This document shows positions 11,783 through 25,977 of a stretch of 64,000 bases of DNA, piece by piece; the stretch's first letter is position 1, and every line of letters begins with the position of its first letter. The translations under genes were made by a program, and so were the position numbers. The notes beneath the pieces were generated by a model. The model was not told where the DNA came from and did no database searches. It saw only the letters and a program-made list of their open reading frames with translations. Source of the stretch: Musa acuminata AAA Group (Eukaryota > Streptophyta > Magnoliopsida > Zingiberales > Musaceae); NCBI RefSeq assembly GCF_036884655.1, contig NC_088342.1, positions 13,188,501-13,252,500 on the forward strand, in the 5' to 3' direction.

Positions 11783-13428
11783 CTCATTGATATATCAAAA
11801 TTAAGGGTAAGATTGTGTATATAACCCTTTCCAAATTCTGCAGTGAGAGTCTAGTGCACTAAATACATCCTTTATTTATATTTCATTGAAATCCATATCT
11901 ACTTAAAAATTATATATTAATTATCTATATTTAATTATCAAAATTGGGTTGAATATTTATGAAACTAAGTCGGTAATAATTTTTAAAAATTAATATATTC
12001 TATAATTAATAAAAAAAAAATATTTAAATAGTTTGATAATGAAAAATGGATACCAGTGAAAAAAGATAGGAAGGTTGAGAGTTAACAAATAATATTTTTT
12101 TTATTTATATTTATAATAAAAAATAATTAAATATCATTGAAATTTAAATAATTTTAAGGTATATTTTAGTCATTTTAAGACTAAACCTAACTGGTCAAAG
12201 TCCAATTTAATCTAAATTATTAAATCTATTTTTTTATAATATTGATATTCAAATCCAAGCATTTGTTTAATATATGAATAAGTTTCTCATCTCTAATCTC
12301 TGATGTACCTACTAACGCTTAGGTTAATTATCATTTTCAAAATGATGACAAATCTTTTATGATTGTAGATTGGGATTAGATATTTCGAACATGTTTGTAC
12401 TTTCAACACCAATCAATTATCTTTTTCTTGATGATATTAGAAGTTGACATTTCTTGTACTGATTTTTTATATAAAAATAATAAAATATATTACTAAGAAA
12501 GTCGGCACAAAAATCACTCCTTAAGTTGAGTGAAAAAACGAGAGATATTTAGAGGGATAACTAAACTTATCCTTCATAACTAGATTAGACACCTACTTTA
12601 CTAACCTATTGTCCTCTTTATAGATATGATTAAGAACAAAGTTATCAAAGTCACTGAAGTCTTCTTCGTAGATAACACCAATGTGCGAGAAACAATAGAG
12701 AGAGAAACTTTTGTTTGTCGATAGGGGATCCCCTCATTGGCTAAAAATGAATCCATTCTCCTTATTGAGACCTTCATCATATTTTTTTAATTATAAGTTT
12801 AGCATAATTTTTTGAAAAAACAATCATAAGATTAAAAGTTTAATAATCCACACAATAATTATATAAGTTAGAGATTTGCAATGGTATTTATAAAAGATTT
12901 CATCTCAAAGTTTTTCAAATCGATCACAAACTAATGATAATAGTAACACCAATAGATTATTTGGGGTTATTCGTTCAATCATTTATCTTTCCTTTATAGA
13001 GTTAGATTTAGGTTGCACAAAGGTTAGGAAAAATTATAGAAATCCCAACATAAACTAATTTATATACGATGTTTGCAAGTTTGATCAAATAATGTACGAT
13101 GTTATTCATCATCCATCACAATCACATTGGATCCTTTTGATTAATAATAATTAGATCACACTATTATTGCAACCAAATGAAAAAGAAGGAGAGCATTGAA
13201 TCACAATTTCAATCATGTTTATGTGAAAGTGTAAAACAGAAGAATAGTCCACATCTTATCAGAGTCAACTTTTCATTGGAATAGTTGATGGTGACCCAAT
13301 TCCTGCAGACAAGCCACGTAAGATTAGAAACCTGATCTCATGCGTTGCCCACCAGCAACATGATGTGTTGGCTTGGAGATCTTCAACATCGGTAAAAGTT
13401 GAACTCTATTCTCATTTGTATGACTTGT

Positions 13429-13531
<103 letters not shown>

Positions 13532-14640
13532 CACGATCAAATCAATGTATTGATTATTATAATCATAATAATAAAGTCAAAAGTTTTAATTATTTAGGAA
13601 TGATTAGATGGATCTTTTAAATGTCATATACTTCTTAGTTAAGTTCATAATAATTAAAATTTTATTTATAATTTTTATTAATATATTTATATATTTTTTT
13701 TTTATCTTTCATCATATCATTAATATTAATTCATTCATTTTTTTTTGTTGACTATTGCATTTGGAGGTTTCTTAACCGCATGTCTCTATCGTCCTAAAGT
13801 AATTTTCTTTCATCTTATCTTTTACATATTTAGTTATGCATGAATAACAATAGTTTTTTTTTTTTTTTATCTTTCCTAATAATATCTATCTCAATATTCT
13901 AATTTTGATAACATAAATATTTTTATATATATTATTTCTAACTATACAACAGTCAAATCTATAAATATTATTAGTCATACTTTATTATTATTTTTCTGTG
14001 GCCATTGAATTATACAGTTTTTTGTTTCAGTCAATGTAGTCAGTTGGTTAATTACCTATAAACATTTAAATCATTGGTAGAATCAAGCACTAAGTTTCTA
14101 AATATTTTTTATAGTTATTTTTATATCATACTTTCATTCAAACCTACCTATTCATTTGTTTTGATTAATGCAATATTCATAGTCACATCCTTTTTAATTT
14201 GATCTAAAGCTATAATAGTAGCGTATATGATTCATCCAATCTCAATATAAATATAGATTAGGATGCAATATTATTAGAATCTGATTTGTATTTATCTGTC
14301 TAAATCTGTAGGTAACCTCTCTCAGCTCTGATCACGATTGATAATTTATATTCTTATTTTATTTTTTGAAAAATATCAGATTATTCTAGAATATCTTCAA
14401 GTAAATATATTTTTCTCAAATATCCCGGAAAATATATGTATATTTCCACTTCCAATAACACAAAAGAGTGTATATGACACTAAAATTGTTTCTCAATGGA
14501 TTTATATTAATACAGACAAAATTAACTTTCTAAATTCATTTAGCTAAAAAGATTCTTTCGTCAAAAAGTTGTTATTGTTTGTGAATATTATAAAAGCAAT
14601 TAGCTATATAATGGAATCATTATAGAAATACTACTTTGTA

Positions 14641-15858
14641 AGCGTTACAATTATTATAACGGACCACGGCATATCCGATATAGCAGTCCGCTGCGAGCAC
14701 GTCGCAAGCTGCGGGTGGTGGTGACCGCCGGGTAGCCCCGTTCGCTTACCCCGCCCGACCCCAGATTGCGGGGCCCACAAGGACGACGATTATTCGTTCA
14801 GCGTGGGCCTCACGGTGGGTCGTATCCACGTGCGGCGGGCGGTCCTCGCGCCTCCGACGAGCCCTCTTCCGACATTAACGACAAGGCTTGGGGGCATTTC
14901 CGTCAGAAAGCTAGCAGTCCCTGTGGACGGTGTGGATCTGTTGGTGGTACCCATCGACGGCTGAGATCGTCTTTTGCTCCTCTCCCGTGTTGACTCCATA
15001 CCTATAACTCCTGCCTTTTCCTCGCCCAAATAAACGAGCACTCGAGTCAGTATTTGATCAACCGGGCCCCATATTTTTCCCTCAAGTCAGTATACGGGTA
15101 GAGGGAGAGGGAGACAAATGATGTGTGAAATAACCTAAAACAAATTTTGCGGCAAAAATATAGCTTAAAACCCAAAGTCCGACGTTCAAGTAAAGCGACA
15201 CCCACCAACCTCTACCACCTTGGCCCACCCCCTAATCCATTCATTACACGGGTACGCGATTGGGAAAACGTATTTGTTGTGCAAATAAGATATTGATTAT
15301 TAGAAGCGTTTTCCTGGAGGCGAATACTATGGGGAAGTGTGCGTGTGTCCGACAGCGAACGACTTCGGTCGAGACTCGTGAGGAGACATTGCGATGGGAA
15401 CAAAAGCCACTATTTTTCTCTCTTTGAATTCCATTAGCTTTTCCTTCGATTGGATTGAAGTTCGAAGCCCGAAGAGTGAAAAAGTGCGAGTGACAAGTTT
15501 TTGTTTTGTTGCCAAAAATTTATCCATTAGCCTCTCTCTCCTCTCCCTTTTAGGGGCTTGCGAGATTCTTGGGAAGCTCGGTATGGAGATCTCCAAGAAC
15601 GAGAGCTTCCCCGAGCTCGGATAAGTTTCTGGGACCACGAGAGTTGTGTTCTTTGTCGACGAATTCTTGCGGCTAAGGCTGCTTCTTTTTGTATGCTATC
15701 TTTAGCTTCTGGTGTCGACTATGCTTGGGCTATTAGTGGCTTGATGAGTCTTGAAGCTGTGGTTTTCCGTTTATTTGGCAGGTAGTTCTTCTTACTGTTT
15801 CGGATGGGAGAGTGAGTACCGTTTCAGGTGAGAAAATGATTGAATTGGCAGAGATAAG
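14641..15858 (+). promoter_or_regulatory. Probable promoter and 5' leader of the ARF locus
   Basis: Composition changes from AT-rich to GC-rich at about 14640 and stays mixed up to the ARF start codon at 15859. Two GAGACA cores (the reverse form of the TGTCTC auxin-response element) occur at about 15111 and 15383; six-base motifs are weak evidence. The leader contains upstream ATG frames, notably 15394-15624 (76 codons), which is common in ARF leaders and usually inhibits translation. No convincing TATA box or transcription start can be fixed by eye. Confidence 0.45.
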
Positions 15859-18800
15859 ATGAAGCTTTCTACTGTTGGTATCAGCCAGCAAGCACCAGAA
15901 GGTGATCTTTCTGTGTTGCCTTTGATCTTGCTTCTGTTCTTAGCCTCCGCCGTATAAGAATGCAGATTGCTTTTTGAATGTTGAATTAGGGGAGGAGAAG
16001 AGATGCTTGGATTCGGAGCTCTGGCACGCCTCGCCGGGCCGCTGGTGCCCTTGCCCACAGCTGGAACTCGAGTAGTCTATTTTCCTCAGGGTCACAGTGA
16101 GCAGGTGAAAGATCGAATCTTTGATGCGTTTCCTTAAGATATGCATGTTCTGTGCGTTTTCTGTTTAATGATTGGTGGTCGGTTTTAATCAAGGTGGCTG
16201 CATCGACGAACAAGGAAGTAGAGAGCCATTTTCCCAATTACCCAAGCTTACTGCCATAGTTGCTTTGCCGGCTCCATAACGTGACTTTGCGCGTTCGTTC
16301 TTTCACAGATTTTTTTTGGTCTAGATGACTTAACGTGGTCAAATTTAGATTCCTGTGGCTGTAAAAATTGCAGGCAGATGTGGAAACAGATGAAGTTTAT
16401 GCTCAGATGACGTTGCAACCTCTGAGTCCGGTAATTTTGATTTGAAAATTGATTGTTTACTAGCCACTGTATTGTATTTTCCTATAAGAAACTCCAGAAG
16501 ACTCAGATATTGGCTACAGGAAGAGCAGAAAGTCACTTATTTTCCCATTGAGATGGGTTTTGCGAGCAAGCAACCCACAAATTATTTCTGCAAGATTCTG
16601 ACAGCAAGTGATACAAGTACCCATGGAGGGTTCTCTATACCTCGTCGGGCAGCTGAAAAAGTCTTCCCTCCTCTGGTGCGATGGCCATGAACAAGTTGTA
16701 TTATTTTCTCATGGAATTTTTTTGAACACCATGAATAGGAGTTGGTGATTACTGCTGTTTCATTGGTGTTAGGATTTCTCTCAGCAGCTGCCAGTGCAGG
16801 AGCTTATTGCTCGTGACCTTTATGATGTTGAATGGAAGTTCAGGCACATTTTTGGAGGTGATTGAACCTACTCTAGATGCTATATAATTTTTGCATTTCA
16901 TAATTCTATTGGCAGGCTTAGTTGTATTGGGAGAGATGCATTGTAAATTAAGGAAAAAATGAATCATGTTCAACCAATACTTTTACTGCATATATAACAT
17001 ATTAATCATTCATAACTAGTGCTAATATAATTGCCAGTTTTGTCCTTTATCAACCCCTCCTGAATTGGGCAACAATCATTTCTTGATTAAGCCAAAACAG
17101 GTACTAGTTCATGGAAGCTTAATTTAAGTTGTTTATACTTGATGTAAATTGGGATTCCTATTGCTTTTAGTTTGGGATTGTTCATTAGTTTTTGGTCAAC
17201 TTTGGAAAGATATTATTAAATGGATCCTAACCTTCTCATCCTTGGATTAGAATTGGTACACATCCCACTTTATGTTCTAATAAAAGACCAGAAATTACCT
17301 TTAGAAAAGATACCTTTGGCGCTTTCAAGCTTGTTGATGCAGGGTCCATTAGAGTTGGCCAGAAATTTGATTATAAGCATGCTGAATCAAGAAAATTGAA
17401 GTTTGGTCACACTATTTTTTGTGTTATAAAAATTGTCGAAAATTATCTAATTCTTGAATCTGACAATCCATAAACCAACTATGTCAGCTCTATAGTTTGG
17501 AGACTGACTTTGTTTTGTAGGATGAAAATGAGATAAATGGCAAGTGATTTATTATCCCAAACTACCAACAGAGTTGAAACTCCAAAGAGTGAATAAAGAC
17601 TTTGTGATGGAATTGCTTCACTCATCAAATTGTGATATATTCTTCAAATATTGAAGAGGTCTGTTGCTTGAGAACTTCTATAAGCATAAGCATGAAGAAG
17701 GAGAAAAGCTGTTGTCAAAACTATCTCAGATACCTTTTAATTATAATATTGGTCATACATAACTGCTGCAAATGAGTCAATTTGCAACTTATAGTTCTGT
17801 GGGGATCCTTTTATCATGTCCCCATAAACACTTTAAACTAACACAACTATAATTAATAATAAGCAAGAAACTAGCAATAATGTAGCTAAGTAAAGAAGGA
17901 GAGTGCACTTCACATATTGACAGAACAAACAATTACTTCTAAATCAAGGGTTAGATATGTGCAGAATAAAAACCTTCCTTTGATTCATCTTTTAAGAGCA
18001 TCTGTTGATTGGATCTGAACCTAGGATGCCTTTCCATAGTTTCAATTGGTCAAAATAATGCCTTTGGATATTGAAAGTTTGAAACAATAGTTTGATTCCT
18101 TAGATCCACAACACTTTCATTATTGATCCTTATCGTACTTGAATCAATCTTTAACAATGTTGTATCACTTAACTTGAAGGGATTATATTTTTTTGAAAAA
18201 TCTGGTATTACCATACAAGCACGTGACCTGAATATTTTTGTACATTGATAGTTTGGTTGAAAAAGTTAAGAATTTAAATCTTAAACATTCCAACTGACTT
18301 TGTGTTCAGGTAACGGATATCCCCTTTATGTGTCTTGAATGCCATAAGATTCCAGTGTCTTATCATCATAACATTTCCTTACTCTTGTTTGCAAAAAAGT
18401 CTGACAATGCTTCCATGAAAGGTATTTTGAGTGCAATTTTTATGATTTTGATGATAAACCAATCAAATTTCTCCTTTTGAAACTTTCTTAATGTGCTATG
18501 TCACTTGATAATCTCTAATCTCCTTGTCATGATACTTCATCATACTACTGTGTCAAATCAACCACAGTATAAAATCAAGCATATGCTAATCTTCTCTCTT
18601 TAGCTTGATGCATGCACTTGCTCTTTGCACCTGGGAACTGCCTCAGAAGTGTCAGCAGATAATCCAGAGAATCATGCTGGAATGGAGATCTCTTATTTTG
18701 AATCTTGCTGTTGCTTTATTATTCTTTTAGTTGGCCCTTTCGAAGTGCATGACATTGCCCAATCGGTTCACTTTAACTATAGCTCAACTCATCATTTAGA

Positions 18801-21800
18801 TCCTCTCCTTTACCATTTTTAAAATTTCACCAGCTCCATAATCTCTAACTGTTTCTCCTGTTAAATTTGCACATGCTGCAGACCTTGCAATCAAACTTTG
18901 TGATTGTTTGAAAGAGTTAAATGAAAGTTTGTGATAGTTTTATGAATAATTTGCTCATTAGTAGAAGGCTTTAATATCATCATTCAGATGAGAAAAGCTA
19001 AAACTATTTTGAGCAAGTCATGAAGGCAACTACAAATTCATTCTAACAGTTGAAGACTCTAGTTTCTTTGTTTCTATTTCTATCTATAACAATTGAAACA
19101 TCATTGGAATTTTATTATAGATCATTTCCCTGATCACAGGTCAACCAAAAAGGCATCTCCTTACTACAGGCTGGAGTGTGTTTGTCAGTGCCAAGAGACT
19201 TGTCGCTGGGGATTCTGTTCTTTTTATTTGGTTAACTTGATTTCTTTTACCTCTTCTTCCATGTTTAATGTGACAAAAAATGAAAAATCCATCTCCATTT
19301 CTTTCATTGAATGCATTTTTTTATTTTGATTTTGATTTCCTTCTCAGGAATGAAAAGAACCGGCTTTTGTTGGGAATAAGATGCACTAATCAACCACAAA
19401 CTTCAGCATCATCATCACTGGTTTTATCAAGTGACAGCATGCATATAGGACTCTTTGCTGCAGCAGCTCATGCTGCTGCCACAAATAGTCGTTTTACCAT
19501 ATTTTATAATCCAAGGTAGCAGTTGTCATTACAATATTTTCTGTTGGTCGCTATTGCTTTTTTGGTTGGAATTGTTGCAGGGCCAGCCCATCAGAGTTTG
19601 TTATACCTCTTTCAAAGTACACTAAAGCTGTATTCCACACTTGTATCAATTGGGATGCGATTTCGTATGCTTTTTGAGACCGAGGAATCAAGCATTCATA
19701 GGTAATGTAACAACATTTGCCAAAATACTTGAATTAACCATTGCCTTCCTTAATTTCTCTCTTTTGTGGTTAGAATAAGAATATCTATATAAATTATAAC
19801 TTCATATGCTAAGTCCTCTTATGTGATTGCATTAAGATATCTAATTTGTGTTGTATGGGGCAGCCAATTCTTGTTTGACACATCTAATTTTCTATTTATT
19901 ATTCATGTTGACTGAAGGTACTGGGAACAATTACTGGCATAAGTGTCTTGGATCCTGTACGTTGGCCGACTTCTCATTGGAAAAAAGTCCAGGTAAATAT
20001 CTGCAGTGAAGATGTATTTTATTATATGTAGATACATGTCCTTGAAATTAATTATGGAGGTTCTTTATATCAAAAATCATGCTCAACAAAGACGATCTAT
20101 GATTTGATACCTCCATGCTCCTTCATGATCGATTCTAAGGTAGATTGAGGCCTCAATCCCTCTGATAAGGCTCTAGCATGTCTCCCATTTTATTTATTTG
20201 TACATGTAGACAGACACATTTACTTGTGTCACCCTAGTGTAATGGTCATTGATGAAGATTTGTTTATCTTTGAGGTTTTAACTGAAGCAATTAATATCTT
20301 AGTGCTACATTTTGTTAGAAATGCAAATCTACTAAGAGTTAGTGAAATGAAGTGGCTGATCTATGACTGTGGTGATATTAGAAGATCAACAAGCTTAAGT
20401 TGATCTTAGTTTTACTTACTGTATATTACTTATTTTTCTCTGAAAACCTGCCTTAAAAGAGTCTTATGAGGGTTAAATAGGTCAATAGGGTATGATTACA
20501 AGGTGATACTTACCATCCTGCCATTCTTGTTTCTTTGTGTGAAGCTTAGTAGGTTGGAACTCATAAGTTTTACATACATTTTTGGGGTGCTTGTGCTCAT
20601 ATTATTTTTGCTGACTCAGCATTAGTAAGATGATTGCATAGATCATGTTGTGAGTTGGACTCTGCTGCTGTAATATTTTTTTCTAATTTCTGAATAATAC
20701 AAATGGTACAATAATTTAGTATTCCTTGTTAGCCAGTCTGTAGAATGTAGGTATTTTTTATGGTATTCAAGTTGCTGCAACAACACAAGAAGATGTCTTC
20801 GTGAACTAATGTGACATTTTAGTAACTACAGGTTGGCTGGGATGAAGCCACGGAAGGTAAAAGGCAGTGTAGAGTATCACTGTGGGAAATTGAGCCTTTA
20901 ACAACCTTTCCCATGTATCCATCATTGTTTCCGATTGGCAGATCTTGGCATCCTGGAGCATCCTTTCCTCGTGGTATGTTCTCATGCATGTATTTTGATC
21001 TAACTCTATGATACCTTGGTCAGCCTTGTCAGGGTTTCTCGAAGGTGAACAACAAAATGGAGATGCAGATTCATATGATGACCTTTATTATCTTTCCTTT
21101 CTGTTATACAATTATCTGACTGAAAAAAATTGCTTAGGAACTCTTAAGTTTGTGAAACTATTGTTAATATAACATTATGTAGCTCTTGGTAATGTAACAG
21201 ATACCGTAGCTACTTCAAATATAATAAATTTCAAGGATAAGTCAATTCTTGCATATTATATGTTAATAATAAGGGTTATATCTTTTTCAAAATGTAAAAT
21301 AAAATCTGAACATTTTATTTGGAACTTCTTACATTCTAGTTTATTTACCTTTGCATTTCAGACATCAAAGAAAATGAGCTAAATGCTTTAATGTGGTCAA
21401 GAGGCCTTGCTGCTGAACGAGGCATGTGTTCATTGAATCTCTCATCACTAGGTATGGGCCCTTGGGTCCAACATAAGCATGAACCATTGCTGCCGGGAAG
21501 TGAGTTCAATAAGTACCAAGCCATTTCCCATGTAGCTTTGCAGGATGTACGATATTGGGATATTCTGAAGCTGCAATTTCTGCAAAATCAACAACCTATT
21601 CAATTTCTTCCACAGTCCTATGCATCCAGCTCATTGCTGCAGCATCGAGATTGTCAGCAGACTAAGCAGCAGATTGTGAATTCTCAATCACAATGCGTAA
21701 CAGAACCAGTTTTATATGAGCAGTGGCAGCCACCCCAAAATAAGCAGCAGGTTGAAGGAGCACATGCTAACACACAGGCATTCCCAATGCATAGCAATCA

Positions 21801-22656
21801 TGTGCAACAGCAGTCTCATTTTCCTCCTTCATTGTTTGAAAGTTCATCCACTCATAACTCAAGCTTAGGTTTCTCATCAATTCTGACGGCAAGTTCCATT
21901 CAGGATATCTTAGGATTTGCTTATTGTGAAGAAAATGCTGGTGGTTCCAACTATTCACATCTTGGCCAATCCATGTTAAATCATTCTAATTGGCAATCAT
22001 GGAAACCCAAGTTTACCAAGACACAACCAATTTCTTTTGATGATGTAGCTCTGCTACCATCACTTCCTGCTAAGAACTGTACTGCAGGAAATGAAGTTTT
22101 CAGAGTTAACCTGAATAACACCCTGTTTAGCTTCGGCAAAGATTCCTCCTCTTCGCCGACTAATGCAGTACCTAACCTAGGTATTGTCAATGATATGTCG
22201 AGTGTGCCATGTGTCGGTTAATTTTTCCATAATTCTCTGTATGGATATGTGGATGACTTATCTGGCTTATGAAAAAATGCAGAAGAGACTGATCTACAAT
22301 CCCAATACTTTGTGAAGGTAAAGGCAAATCTTTCATTTTATGGAATGCTTCCTAACATATTGGTGTGGTACTTGCCAAGTTGAATGGTTGGTATATTGCT
22401 TTGTGGAAATTGTCATGATTTTTGTGCCAGTATAGTTCTATGTTGAAAAGCCCTTGCAACAGAACCACGAGCTAAGCAGTAGAAATGGTGAATATAGGTG
22501 TTCTTTGTTAATTGAAGGTTGTGTATTTTTCTTGCAGGTTTACAAGTCGGGATCAGTTGGGAGGTCTCCGGACATCTCCTGGTTTAGCAATTATGATGAA
22601 TTACGTGAGGAACTGGGTCAGATGTTTGGTATTGAGGGTCTATCAGAAGATCCTCT

Positions 22657-22677
22657 TAGATCAGGCTGGCAGCTTGT
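22657..22677 (+). promoter_or_regulatory. miR167 target site in ARF exon 14
   Basis: TAGATCAGGCTGGCAGCTTG and the next base form the site known in Arabidopsis ARF6/ARF8 mRNAs, within the codons for Asp-Pro-Leu-Arg-Ser-Gly-Trp-Gln-Leu. It pairs with miR167 (family sequence TGAAGCTGCCAGCATGATCT) apart from three positions, the same mismatches as in the recognised targets. It confirms assignment to the ARF6/8 clade. It is intact although the reading frame upstream is broken. Confidence 0.85.
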
Positions 22678-23327
22678 ATTTGTCGACGGGGAGAATGATG
22701 TGCTTCTCTTTGGAGATGACCCATGGGAGTAAGAAATTACTTAACATTTTAATCATTTTTAGTTTAGAAATTACTGCACAGAGTTAGATGAATTTGCAAT
22801 TCATTCTCTCAGTATACCCTATGTTTTAATGTTTCTATTATTAACAGTAATCTCCATTTTTTATATGAACCAGCTTCTGTTGACTTTGTCTAGGTTGTTT
22901 CTTCTAGGAGGTTGTGTAAAAGGGTGAAATGTGCTTCCCTTGAGAGCCTGCTTTGTAATAGCACAGACACTAGTGAAGACCAAATCAGGAAGCAAACACT
23001 TAGATGTCTTAATAGTGTATCATGGCTGTGAGGAAAGACTAAAAAACAGTAGTTCAAAGAATAAGGCTCCTGCATATGTGGGGTCTGGATAGGATCTTTG
23101 CAAGCCAAAAGACAAACCTTAGTCACCATTGCATAGCAGCAACTTTACGGTGACGTCAAGGCTTACTCTGTAAACAGGAAGACTGTCTGAGGATAATACA
23201 AGGAACTAAACAAACACACTCCTTGGAGGCAAGGACAACTTTAAAATCAATAGTTTCTCGTTGGTGACTTATCTCACCCTTAAGTAATGTGGAAGTCAGA
23301 CTTCTATCTGTAATTTGCTTGAACTAG

Positions 23328-23419
23328 CCTCTTTTGATAGAGGCATGTCTCCAAGCCTTGAATCAAGTGAGGCATGCCTCTTTTGATGGAGGCATGTCTC
23401 CAAGCCTTGAATCAAGTGA
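23328..23419. repeat. 49-bp tandem repeat, nearly two copies
   Basis: A unit starting CCTCTTTTGATAGAGGCATG (23328) recurs at 23377 with one change. Each unit contains a short inverted repeat (CCTCTTTTGATAGAGG). Confidence 0.85.
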
Positions 23420-24230
23420 ATCCATAGAATGCATATTAACCTCTTAATTTTCGAACCAAAATTTTAGGACTTTTTCTATATTAATTCTGAAATTTATGCA
23501 GAGATATTTATGAGCTATATTGGAAAACTCAATGAGTGAGAAATCCAAAGTTATTTTATAGAGTTCAATTTGAAGTTTTTTAAGGAAGTTACCTTCATTT
23601 TTCTTTATAAAGGTCATGGTGGTTGTTATACTTGAGAATTAAGAAAATTATTATCACATTTAAGACTTGATAGGTCACTTTTTTAGTTATTCTGTAAGTA
23701 TTTAATATTTTTTACATTTTTTTTTCTGATCTTGAAAATGGTGAAGAATCAATGCGTTGAGAATCACTAGGCTTAGAGAGTTGTTCCAAGGTATTTTTTT
23801 CTCATACAATTTTGTATCTTGTTGATGGATTCCTTATGGTGGTGAGTTCCTAGGCTTTCATTTTTAGTTAGGTTCCTATGGTGGTGATATCTATATCTCT
23901 GAGATGTTTTACTTGGTTGGTGAGTTTGTTTATCTTATTTTTAATCATTTTAGTTCCTTTTTTTTTTTTCCGTCATCATCTTTTCTTCTAAGTTTCTCTT
24001 TGGTGATATTCAAGATTGTATTACTCAATTGCATAGTGGGCCATCTCTTTTATTTTATTTTGTTTTCTCCATGATCTGGATTACTTGATAGAAAGGAAAA
24101 AGATTGCAAGAATTTATTTATCCTTTTGCAAATGGAGACATATTTTTCTTATATTCTTTTGCAAATGAAGTTAAAGTCACTCATTCATCTTTCTGACTTG
24201 GGTGTGACCAAGAAAAAATATTCCTCTCAG

Positions 24231-24996
24231 GTTCAAATGGTCTCATAAAACAAAGACTAAGAAGTATGTGCTCATATTCGAGTACTAGAGAACATAACCA
24301 ATAAGATGTTGAAGTCCAAATTTGAAAGGAAAATTCTTGATTTGAACTGTCATGTTGAAGTCCATTATCACCTGTATTCAAATTTGTCTCCTTTGCCTAT
24401 GTTTACTTGAAGCGACCGTACATGCAAGTGAAGCTTTATTGTCGAGGCTTTTTTCTTTTTTATTGAAGTTTGGGCTTAGAGTGGAAGGAGAGTGTTTTGA
24501 ATAGGTCCATCAACTGTAAACTATTGAGATAAATCACTTATTTTGATATTAGAAAGAAGCCCTTCTATAATATTTCTGTTAAGAGATTTGTTATCTATTA
24601 CAGATCACTTTTCTTCAGTAATTCTGAAATTAAGCAACTGTTTAAAGGGTCAATTTATTTAGTGATTGAAGTCAACCTTCTAGTTGCATATTGAGTATCT
24701 TGTCCTTGTTTGTTACTGATGCTTATGTGCCATGGATTTTTCTGTGGTACCACTCACTATATGTTAGAGGTTGGCTTGAGGATGACCTAGCTATACATTG
24801 GCATGAGTTAGTTTAGCATTAAAAAATTTTTATATACGGATTGTGTTGCATTTTAGAGCAAGTCCATCATAGTAAATTTACATAAAAGATCATATCCTTT
24901 TCTTAGTTCTTATCTACACCTGTCAATACTTCTTCATTGTGTGGGCTGACATACTTTGGTGCCTAGGTCAGTAGTTGGTGCTTCACTCTCTTGTTT
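24231..24996. repeat. Long direct repeat, left copy
   Basis: This 766-base stretch is repeated almost base for base at 28825-29590. It has no TG...CA ends, no reading frame and no primer binding site beside it, so it does not look like an LTR. The two copies flank the truncated gag element exactly. Confidence 0.85.
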
Positions 24997-25977
24997 GAGG
25001 GCTTTTCTATTATTTGTCCTCCCATGTTCAATGGGACGGACTACACTTATTGGAAAACTCAGATGAGAGTTTTCTTATTTTCTATGGATTTGAATTTATG
25101 GAATATTGTTGAAAGCAGTTTTCAAAAGTCTTCTATTCCAATGAACGAATGGAATGATTTGGAGAAGAAAATATGTTCTTTAAATGCTAGAGCTATGAAT
25201 GCTCTATTTTGCGCCTTAGATAAAAATGAATTCAATCGGGTTTCTACTTGTGAAACGATTTTTGACATTTGATACACACTTGAAATCATACATGAAGGCA
25301 CTAGTAGAGTTAAAGATTCTAAAATAAATATTTTGATGCATGATTTCGAGTTGTTTCGTATGAAGCCAAGTGAAACTATTGGTGACATGTACACCCGTTT
25401 TATAGATGTCGTCAATAGTTTAAAAGCTATTGGCAAATGTTTTTCGAATTTTGAACTTGTTAATAAAATTTTACGATCGTTTTTTAAAAATTGGGATTCG
25501 AAAATAACGGCTATTCAAGAATCTAAGAACTTGAACCATTTTCCACTCGAAGAACTTATTGGGTCTTTAATGACCTATGAAATGAATTGTCTGGCACATG
25601 TTGAACATGATGAACTTGAGAAGAACCTTCCAAAGAACAGAAAAAATTTGACACTTAGAACAAATGAAGACCACTTGAGCGAAAGCTCAAGTGATAATGA
25701 CTTTGAACTCTTGACTATAAAGCTTAAAAAATTCTTAAAACAAGAATCTAAGAACAAAAATAAAAGGAATGCAACTACTTGCTATGAACGCAAGAAGAAG
25801 GAAGCACTTTGGGACAAAACGAGTACCTCCAAAGACGAGGAGCAAACCGATGAAGATAAAGTGGCGAACTTCGCTTTGATGACTCTCGATGATGAGGTAA
25901 CCAAAATCCCTTTACTTTATTTTGAAATTACTAGATGCATTTTATATGTTGTTTTTAAATTAGTATATAAAATATAA
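24997..25977 (+). pseudogene. SIRE/Maximus-like copia gag, truncated
   Basis: The frame reads through a copia gag: an N-terminal Pro-Pro-Met-Phe-Asn-Gly-Thr-Asp-Tyr-Thr-Tyr-Trp-Lys motif, an Ala-Met-Asn-Ala-Leu-Phe-Cys-Ala-Leu segment, one in-frame TGA at about 25270 (a Trp position in the family), then Gly-Asp-Met-Tyr-Thr-Arg-Phe and a Lys/Glu-rich tail that ends at about 25977. It lacks its first few codons, its 5' LTR and leader, because the left direct repeat joins it at 24997. No zinc knuckle, protease or pol follows. A homologous tail lies at 3794-3927. Confidence 0.8.
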
